This document shows positions 54,891 through 64,000 of a stretch of 64,000 bases of DNA, piece after piece (positions within the stretch are counted from its first letter, which is position 1; each line of letters begins with the position of its first letter). The notes beneath the pieces were generated by a model that was not told the origin of the DNA, searched no databases, and saw nothing but the letters and a program-made list of their open reading frames with translations. Location of the stretch: contig CM038910.1 of the NCBI GenBank assembly GCA_021904315.1, positions 15,190,001 to 15,254,000 of the forward strand. Reading direction: 5' to 3'. This DNA is from Sphagnum magellanicum. Lineage: Eukaryota; Streptophyta; Sphagnopsida; Sphagnales; Sphagnaceae. The position numbers and the translations under genes are program-made.

Positions 54891-57800
54891 GTTCGTGAAT
54901 CGAATGTAATAGGTAGAGAACCTAAATATGTTTAAAAGGGATAACCTCTTAATTTAGTTTCTAATTCAATTTTGAAAAAAAAGTTGATTCCTTGATTCAA
55001 TTCCAATGATAGTTCCAAGAAAGCTTGGAACTTCCGATTTAGAAAGTTGAGAACCTAACTTATTTAAATTTGAGAACTTGCTAACATTGATTGGTACCAT
55101 GGTCTATATTATTTCTAAATATCACAAATATCTTGTGTTTAGACTAATTCAAAGTTTCAATTCTAACAATTTTTGAGTTTAACATGGTCAATAAAAAGCC
55201 TAGCTCCAAAAGAAGGTACCCCCATGGATGTTGGTTCACCTTGGTACCCACCTTCTAGTCTCACAAACTCAAAATTTCTCTTTCCCCTATATAAAATATT
55301 ATCACAATTTTTATTTTATTTTTGTATCATAAGAACATAAAATTTTCATGAACTTGCAAGAAATGCAAAACAATCCAAAGTCATGAATCTTAAGGAAAAT
55401 TTGAGGAATTGTCAAAAGGTGATCTTTTATAAACTTTTTGACCTGCTAGAAATTTTGTCAAAAGATTTATTTCCTTTTTGGGCTTGACGAAGGAACTTAT
55501 GTCTTACTCATAAAGCGATGGGAGAAATTTCCTTGTAGGTAATTTGGAAAGCACCTTACATTCATGAATATTACTAATCCTCGAGAATGAAAAGATTTCT
55601 CCCACTTTTAAATAGTATGTGTAATATCCCTTGTATAAGTACCTTCTTTTCCACCTACTCTTTGCAATCTACATATTTTTAAATTCACAATAAGTTTCAC
55701 ATTATGCTTGTTGGCTAAGGTAAATGAGCACTTACACTACTAGCTTCACAGTCTTGAGAAATAAGGTTATTTAAAATTAATAATTGGTAGAGGAAATGTC
55801 AAATTAGGACTTTAAAATATCCTTATTTAATTTACGGATGGGATATCTATCATGTTTAAATGCAACCCAAACAAACTTGTTGTTTTTACCATGTTATTAG
55901 TGTAAAATTTGATTCACTCAAAGGAGTGTTTTATGGTGGATAAAGTGTAACAAAAAAGAAGGGGTGAAAAAAAACAATATCTTGTGCATAAGAAACTCAA
56001 AGTAGAAACATAAACCCTAGGAACTATGCAAGACTATCAATTCCAACACTTACATTGTTGAGACTATAAACCCGGTATTACCAAAAATTGCACTAGTGCT
56101 ATTAATTTGACAGAACAAGGTTCAATATTCTATGTGTAAATTACCAACTATTACATACATGTGAGCTCTCGCAAACTTGTCATAATGGCAACAGATAGTT
56201 GGCTGCCATGTACAAAACCATACATTAAAAGTTTAAAATCTATTAAGGTATAGCTTGAGGTCAGAACTCTCAAGGTTTTTTCAGTCCATGTGAACTTCTA
56301 ACCTTTCTCCAACTAATGCAACAATGCAGAGCATCATTAAATTCCTTATCTAATAAACCCTGGCCTTAGAAACATTTGGATCTCCATGTCCAGATCAAAG
56401 TATGAATGATGTGTACCATGTTTACTTAGAACCACTCAAGAAAGATAGGTTTTTGTGCAAGAATAGGCTACAGATATATCTTTATGAACTTCTCACTCCT
56501 ATCCTCATTTATCTCATTCAGCCCAACCTAAGGACACCCCATTGAGGATTCTAATTTTCACTCAGACACATATCCTACAACATGGATCAAAGAGAGATGC
56601 AACAAATGTCCCCTTTCTAAATGCATACTTGTCCTTCTACATGCCCTTTTTCCTATAGCTCAAACTTCCTTCTTTTCGTCATTAATCTTTAGCATCAACT
56701 CCTTATAGAATCTATTTTTACTAAGGACACATTGTTTGCCATAGTGTAATTATTGGTGTAGTGGAAATCAGTAACTACTAATCACAACTAGTCCAACCTA
56801 TTGTCTTCTAAAAGTAGTGAAAAAAAAAAGAAAACCAAAACTTGCCCAAATTGCTCTTGAATTCGCCTTTTTATTTTGCCTTCCAATGTCCTACTATGCA
56901 AACCTCCATTTAATGCCACAACTTCTTCAGCCATCCATAGCTCGGTGCCAATCTGTTCTTCATAACATAGAAATAAACAAGACTTCCTACCCATGTTCAC
57001 AAGCTTCCTTGAAACAATAATTGCTACAACTAATAAATAGTGATGAAATAATTTATGCGGTTAACATGCAAAAAGTTGATGGCCATTGAAAACAAAAACC
57101 AAAACCCTAAAAACTTGCTATGAAAACATGAAAAACATTATCCAATCGCCTTCTTGTCTAGTCACAAAAATTCATGGTTGACCAAATTCCAAAAATGAAA
57201 GGTGGGATCATAGTGTTGTCTCATCCTAGTCCCTTTTATAATGGGAATGCCACACCTTAGGGATTTAGCATAAACAAAAGACCATGAATTTGGTGAAAAT
57301 TATGAATTTTGAATTTTTTTTGCACCTTTGAAAGATGGTATTATATTAATACGAACATTTTTATTTTTATTTTCATGATATATTTCACAAATCAAACATT
57401 AAGTTGATTGTAAAATAGTTAGGATGCATGTCCACCTTGCAATTAAGATGTTGTGCCATCAATTCATCACTAAAAGATGTTAAATGTTGCTTGGGAAAAA
57501 CCAATTAGTCATGGCAAAAATCACCTAGTCAACAAGATGGCATGACCATGAAAGGCTCTATCTCTATAACATCAACATTATAGAAGATTACATTTAGTGT
57601 GACATTCTCATTATTTGAACACAAAATCTTAAATAAACCGTAATATATTTCTATCACAATTGTTATTTGAAAAATGGTTGGGTAATTTAAACGCAAAGCA
57701 ATATGAATGTATGGTTGAATGGTTCATTTTTGGCAAACAAACATTCCATACAAATTCATAACAAGTTTTTTAAAAATGATCAAATGGGCATGGTTGTTAA

Positions 57801-60800
57801 TTTTAAAGATTTTGATATTCTAATTTTTGGTTTCCAAATGTTCACCCACTTATGGAACCTTCTAAGCCTAGGTCAAAACCTATATCAAAAGTTATTAATG
57901 TTTTTTATTATGGTGGATGACACTTGGAATCCTAAAAGGAAAACCCATAAAATCCACATGAATGATGGCCAATGTAATTTTTTTAAAAGCATGTTCACTA
58001 AACATAAACAATTTGAGATTATTTTAAAAAAAATCCATCTCAAAAGGATTTTGAAAATAAAGTACAATTTTGACCTTTTGAAAGTCTATAACTATCATTT
58101 GGCTAAATTTTTTAAATAAAATATTTCACACTTGAACTTATTATTTCATTATATAAAACATACTTAATCATTATAAATAATTTGGAGCGCAATTTAATAT
58201 GAATTCTTCAATTTGTTAACAATCCAATCAATTGATAGGGCCATGATTTTTTAATTTCAAAAGTTCTCTATTCATAATGAATGCATTATTTTCGGAATAT
58301 AATTTTACAAAAAAATTCATAATCATCATTTTAATGTTTATAAATTATTAATTGACAAATTCAAAATTAGTTTATTCACCACATTTAAACACAATTCACC
58401 TTACAAAAATGACCATTGTAACATCAAAAGTGAACCATTCAACCATGCATTCACCCAATGTGTAAGTTTATGGTAATTAGGCCAATAAGTCTCTACGCAT
58501 CCTCCAGTCAATCCATTACTTGGAACTTGGAATATCAATCCAAGCATGATCAAGAAGGTGACCTATTAATAACCAATATGGTTTTGTAATTGTACATAAT
58601 CATGATTGTTTTCATATTGTAGATCATGATTATGTAAAGTTCACATGAACTTTATACATATCAACCAAATTTGAATCCAAACAAAAATAAAAAACTTCAA
58701 AAGGTTAGTAATTAAAATTTGATACTCAAAAAAACTTAGTAATCAAGTAAATAGAAACTTGAAAACCAAATATTTGAAAAACTAAATAAGTTAAAAAGTT
58801 GAAAATCCAAAACCAAGAAATTAAATAATAACAAAAGAAGTTTGAAAGTTGATAACCAAATAAGCTAAATCTTGAAAACTTGAAATTTTTCATAACCAAA
58901 TAAACTGAAACTTGAGTACTTGATAACCATAGAAGCTTGAAAGTTGAAAACCATATCACTTAGAATCCATTGGTAGTGTAATTTTGCAATTAATGTTCCA
59001 TAACTCAACATGGGAAGACACAATTCATGAATTTTCAAAGAGAAGAAAAAATTCAAATAAAAGCAATAAAAGAATAATTTGCATTATCATTAATGAAACC
59101 ACTATATGCATTGAAAACAAAAGCTCATGCAAGTTAATTCTATCACAAATAGCTACAACAATTTATTAGAAAATGTTAATTCCATAAATAAAATCTTGCA
59201 TGTCTATGAGACTTAGTCGTAACATGTCCGATGTTTCTTGATCTTCCTATTTGAAAATCAACATAATGAAATCAATGTCAACAATTAACACCATGTACAA
59301 GGTCAAATAGTTTTAAGGTAAGCACAAGGGATTATTAAGTGCGTGGATCAATTAGGAAAACTAAATGACACTTTTTATACAACAATTACAAACTAGCAAT
59401 GGAAAAATGCATCATTGCATTGCAAAATATGTGCTCAAAGATGTGACAAATCCTCAAACTTTCATAATTCACAACATTTAGATTGAAAGTGTAGATTTGA
59501 TATTGTTCACAAAAACTCTTAAACATCATATGTGCAATAGATGATGTAATATTGGAATTTGATGTTGTTGTTTTCAACTCTTGAAATCACAATTCATAAC
59601 ATCCATTCAACTTCAAAGGTTATGTTGAAGAGAATGTAAACATGCAACCCACCCTCTTTTACATTTTATTTTTAAAAATCAAATTTTATTTCACTTTTGA
59701 ACAAAAGTCAAGTTTGTTACCAAATGGGTGCAAACACTTTGCAAATGTGACTCATGTCAAGATATCTATACATAAATTTGAATCATTTATTTATTGTCAT
59801 ACATAACACATATTTTGAAATTGTGTTGTGTGCACAATTACAAATCTAATAAGAAAATTGCAATCAAATTGTAATGTTTTCATGTGTGTGAACTTTAAGG
59901 CAAATGTGTGAAAAACTTTATTGCAAAATCTTAAAAGAATTATAACTCATGCAAAAACATTGTGCATTAGTTTCCATTACAAAAAAAATTAACATGAAAA
60001 TTTTCACATAAAGGATGAATTAAAAAGAACCACTATTATTCATTAATGAATTAACAATTATATTCATTGCTAACTTACACTAGTGATGTTAAACATAAAA
60101 TTGTACAAATGTTAACTTGAACATCTCATGAATGGAACATGAAATTTCAACATATATTAAAATAAACATTTGACATGATATAACTAATTAAATATTCAAT
60201 AGTTGGAATTCATTAAATGTTTAGTAAAACTTGAAATATTTTTTACTTAATAGTGGATTGTGTTTCTTTGAATTATTGTACATTGTGTGATATAGTTGAA
60301 GATTCAACACAATTTTATATTTTATTCACACATAAACACATCATCATTTCACCCCCACACATTATCAAAATGTTATTTTTAAAGCTTATTATCCATTTTG
60401 CATCTTCCTTATTCTTTTCAATATTCCATATGGTGTAAACTACTCAAAATTATTTGCCTAATTTGGATTTAATTCTAATCCATAGTTGACAATAGTTGTG
60501 GTCACATAGCTCAAAGTTCATTGTGTTTAACACAAGCTAAAATTTTCAATGTTAAACATTATAAAAAATAAGTTGCGAATGTTTGAAATGGGTTTAATAT
60601 CATTAAAAAAATCTCAAATGCTTTAATTTGAAAATGAATCCCAAATATTAATAATTCTAATGATAACAATTCATCAAAACTAGTTTATGTAGGATAGCTT
60701 TAGGTTCCATAAGTTGTCTTTTTGAATCTATCATTCTTTGGATAGTTCCAAATTAAAATATGTTTACATTGATTCCCAAGTAAAGAGGCGTTTTTTCAAA

Positions 60801-61740
60801 TTTGTCCCCTTTTAGAGGTTTTTTTTCAACATTGTAATTAGAAGTAGATTTTCAGTACATTTTGTATTGGTTTGTATCCTAATCATCTTCAATTGAATTT
60901 GAATCCAATTTATTTTGAATTGAGTTCACTTAATTTTGTATTGAATTGAATTTGAATTGACTTCAAATTTCATACCATGTCATTGAATAGATTCATTTGA
61001 ATGAAACTTAATTTTCACAAAATCAATTCATTTTTTTCATCCATCGATTGTCATTCATAGTGTGTAGTAGCATGAAGCCCGAGTTGACATTTTTCATCAC
61101 GAGCAAGAATAATTCCAAACACTATTTTTTTTATTAACTTAAATAAATCTTGATATTGTAAAGATCGACCCTCCACAACGATAAAGGATGAATCATGAAA
61201 TTAATATCATTACAAATTCAATGCAAATGTTACTTAAAAATCAATTATTGATGAAAAATTAAATTATAACATTGAATCCAAGAATTTTTTAAAAATTTAT
61301 GATGTGAAAACATAAAAGAAAATAAAATACCTCTCAAGATTGAAATTACAAAAGTAAAAACATATGGGCATGTTATTTACCTTGATTACAAACGTACAAA
61401 ATTTCAATATTTCAATAGAAACATATATTTGCAGTATTCATGCATAAGAAATTGTAAAAGACCATATATATACAAATAATGGTATGAAATATAAATGGAC
61501 CATGAATTGTTTTTTAATTAAAATTTTGTTTATTAAAAAAGACATAACATAATGTGATGATATATTATTGAAAATATGTGATATTCAATGAGTTATTATC
61601 ACTTAGGACTTGCAACTCCTTCCCCATCTTTCCTCTTTCGTTCTTCTTTTTCTTTGGAAGAAAAATGATTTTTGCTGGAAAACACATTTTAAATTGAAAA
61701 TTCCCAAAAATAAATAAATCTGGCACAAATTCTTTCACAA
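54891..61740. other. Long AT-rich gene-free stretch
   Basis: No intact gene. A 138-codon ORF at 57703-58119 (plus) is rich in Phe, Lys, Ile and Asn as expected of AT-rich chance ORFs, and matches no family I know. 60.85-61.0 kb is rich in TTGAATTGAATTT words. Confidence 0.6.
58730..58960. repeat. Degenerate repeat of ACTTGAAAACCAAATAA
   Basis: Short imperfect copies (GAAACTTGAAAACCAAAT, GAAAGTTGATAACCAAATAA, GAAAGTTGAAAACCATAT) recur about every 30-60 bp. Confidence 0.6.
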
Positions 61741-61859
61741 GGAATCAGGGTTTTGTTTTTGTTTTTTTTTGTTTTTCCCAAATTCCTCGAGTAGACGCTG
61801 TGCTTTCGTTAGTTTCTTGCTTTTGTTGTGAAGCAGGATTTTCTGAGGATGCAAGACAG

Positions 61860-61876
61860 GGTTTAGGGTTTGGAGG
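61860..61876 (+). promoter_or_regulatory. Telo-box-like motif near the coiled-coil gene start
   Basis: GGTTTAGGGTTT lies about 60 bp before the ATG at 61933. It is the reverse complement of AAACCCTAAACC, a telo-box, and may belong to the leader or core promoter. Confidence 0.4.
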
Positions 61877-61932
61877 TAGCCGGGAAAGGCGAGGAGGTCA
61901 CGCGGTCATCCGTTGTCGTCGTCGGGGAAGAA

Positions 61933-62508
61933 ATGGCTTCAGAAGTCGAGGAGGAAGCAGAGCTCCTGCAGCTCGAGGAGGAAGTCAGAATCCTCGCCGG
62001 CAGAGTGTCGGCATTCCGAGAGAAGGGGCTTGATTACTTCACCTCGCGAGCTGCTGACCTGAACCCTGGAAAGAGGCGTCGTGATTCCAGCAACGGCCAT
62101 ACTACAGAAGAAGAAGAAGAAGCAGGTGAGTGAAAGGACTTCGAGTCTTCTTTGTGTCGCTCTTCTTGTTGCTGCTGTAAATGCCGTCAAATGGAGGCAC
62201 CTTCCTTTCTTTCAACTATTTTAGGACTGTTGCCGGGAGTATAAGGGGTTATCTCTCTGTACAAAGCAGGTGAAGAAGAAAATCTCACTGCGGAGGAGAG
62301 GGAGGAAGAAGAAAAATGGACATCGGAGATACAGTCTCTGAAGGACAGGCTTGTCGTTGCTAATGAAGCGTTGCCACCTCTATTGAAGGAGATTGAGAGC
62401 TGGAAAGAGAAGCTGGAAGCGGCAACGAAGATGATTCAGAAGGACATGACTCATTTAGGGTTGACAAATGATGAAGATACCATTGCCTCCATGAACTTTC
62501 TCGTGTAA
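61933..62508 (+). CDS. Small coiled-coil protein, function unknown
   Basis: Two exons, 61933-62125 and 62270-62508, joined across a canonical intron (GCAG/GTGAGTG ... AAAGCAG/GTGAAG), giving 143 residues; phases agree. ATG at 61933 is the first in frame. The protein opens MASEVEEEAELLQLEEEVR, then ILAGRVSAFREKGLDYFTSR and a basic GKRRRDSS patch. Exon 2 gives a Glu-rich link and a helical part EIQSLKDRLVVANEALPPLL, EIESWKEKLEAATK, ending in MTHLGLTNDEDTIASMNFLV. The heptad-like Leu/Glu/Lys pattern suggests a coiled coil, perhaps a subunit of a larger complex. I do not recognise the family. A 3' acceptor-like TTTTTTTGCAG at 62569-62579 leaves room for an alternative last exon. Confidence 0.7.
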
Positions 62509-64000
62509 ACTGAGTGACCTGTGCACTCAGCAAATGTAACATTGCAGTTTCATCAGCTAGCATTTGAATTTTTTTGCAGAAGTATTAGATGCTTCTCTCC
62601 TAGCGATACATCAGATCTGGAAGCTTGAACTGCTGGAGTTCGCATCTGGAAAAAAATGTGTAGAAATTAGCACAGGTCAAGTAAGGTCTCAAGAGATCAG
62701 TAAACCCTAAACCCTAGAACCTATGAAGTGAGAAGAAGCTGACAGACTCTCAGAAAGTGTAACACAAGGTAGCAGAGACTGAGAGAAAAATGTTAAGTAT
62801 CAACTCTGCCAAAATGTTGCTTGACAATGCCAGAGCAACACAACTTCTGCATAGGAATTAGCACTTGAAAGGGTGTTCAAAGCCTTTTACCTGCTTCTCT
62901 GATGCCACAGCCCTTCTGATCCTGTGTATTTTAAGTATTTTTAAGGGGGAAGCTGCAGAGTGTGGACAGTTTGTGAGGGAAGAGAGAGGCAACTGCTTCT
63001 GGTGAATCTGCATTGCTGTTCAGGTGTGAGTTGTTTCTTGTCTTTGATCATGTACAGAAATTGCACGTTTCTGAATCAGCAACTACAACAGGAGACCTGC
63101 ATTGTGTAACCATATGATTGCTGAATCAACAGTGATAGGGAAGGTACACATCTGTTTGTCTTCTTACAAACTGTCTCAAAAGGGGAGGAAGTTGTCAAGC
63201 ACACAAGGACTTATATGATCTCTGCAAGATAAGAGACAACATTGCAATTTTACAGAGGCAAGGACCAATACACATTGGGGCCTTTTTTGAGCTGATTAAG
63301 AAGAAATGTTGGAGTTCAATGAGTAGATTAAAGACCAACTGGTAGAGTGTCTCACTCTGGAAGGAAGAGTTCTTTGCATTGTAAGTCAAGAATCAAGATG
63401 TGCATTGAGTGTCATTCCAGGGAAATTATGCAAGGTGATAGAGAACTGTACATGATAGCCCATTCTCAGTGTCAAAGAAAGAAAAAGGAGTTTAAAGCAA
63501 TCAGATTTTCTGATTTTTTCCAGTTGTGATACTGGTGCCCTGACAGCATCCAGAATTTCCCTGTTTTCGACACAGAAAGAGTTAGAAAGCACATCTTTCA
63601 AGGAGAGATTTTGCAATAACCCAAGAGAAATTTATTGATGAAAGAGAGGGAATACATTTGCAGGTACACAAACCTTCACATTTGAATATATACATTCTTG
63701 TTCATAAGATTTGATGTGATCATCTGCTGACACACAACTTCATTATGAGCAATTGTGACAATGATATTCTACCAGTCATACTGAAGACACTTGGATGTTT
63801 TAAAGTACATCATCAGACATATGTTGATCTTGGTCCTTGGGGCTTAACACATCAGAAAGCATGAGGCAAATGTTATCATAAACCTAAAAATATGTAGATT
63901 ACAAGGTGTAGGATGGGGAGGTTCATCTGTGTATTCCTTGAGAGTTGGAGGGATCCTATGCCTACAAGTATGCATAATTTCCATTCTACTCTTAAGGAAA
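62509..64000. other. Downstream DNA without a recognised gene
   Basis: The composition stays gene-like (less AT-rich), so 3' UTR or a non-coding transcript is possible. ORFs are short and overlap on opposite strands. A telo-box-like AAACCCTAAACCCTAG lies near 62702-62718. Confidence 0.5.

Noticed and set aside
57703-58119. 138-codon ORF in AT-rich DNA
   Set aside because: Composition (Phe, Lys, Ile, Asn) is what chance gives in such DNA; no similarity to a known family seen.
1-64000. CRISPR array, prokaryotic operon or phage region
   Set aside because: The tandem repeats lack unique spacers, and the genes are clearly plant nuclear with introns.

Overview
This is nuclear DNA of a land plant. 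The evidence is Arabidopsis-type telomeric motifs (TTTAGGG), a plant-only GRAS transcription factor, a thylakoid-lumen pentapeptide protein with a bipartite transit peptide, a CAF1 deadenylase, a plant GT92 glycosyltransferase, GT-AG introns, and long AT-rich gene-free stretches full of decayed transposons. The repeat-rich layout, the low-complexity inserts in the GRAS protein and the unfamiliar repeat families suggest a seed-free plant such as a fern or lycophyte. That is inference; the sequence does not name the species.

Layout. 1-25 kb: no intact gene. It holds two wrecks of one hAT transposase family (about 1.45-2.42 kb, minus; 11.3-13.9 kb, plus), a Tourist-like MITE with TTA target duplication (7.41-7.84 kb), a second foldback element (14.25-14.61 kb), minisatellites (60-bp units at 4.4 kb, 56-bp units at 7.1 kb) and a cluster of poly-G tracts (18.8-23.8 kb). 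25-30.1 kb: long leader and single-exon 996-aa GRAS gene most like the RAM1 group. 32.8-35.6 kb (minus): six-exon thylakoid lumenal 15 kDa pentapeptide protein, with one intron that appears to be GC-AG. 35.7-37.5 kb: a repeat module of ATATGGCGA units, then eight ~63-bp repeats each carrying a telo-box or variant, leading into an intronless lysine-rich, acidic-tailed 176-aa protein (37.6-38.1 kb). 38.3-40.4 kb: non-coding with several hairpins. 41.0-41.9 kb (minus): intronless CAF1 with all catalytic residues. 42.9-43.2 kb: a second copy of the ATATGGCGA module. 43.4-49.4 kb: CpG-bearing unassigned DNA, AT-rich DNA, and ~130-bp and 104-bp tandem arrays. 50.4-53.2 kb (minus): four-exon GT92 glycosyltransferase. 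53.7-61.7 kb: AT-rich, gene-free. 61.9-62.5 kb: two-exon small coiled-coil protein of unknown function.

The genes have unrelated roles (transcription, chloroplast lumen, mRNA decay, Golgi glycosylation) and do not form a pathway or cluster. I found no evidence for a new multi-gene system. The most distinctive signals are the telo-box repeat array, the GC-AG intron with a competing in-frame GT donor, the repeat module shared by two upstream regions, and the hairpins. Exon boundaries were placed by reading splice sites, frame and family similarity by eye; there is no transcript evidence here.
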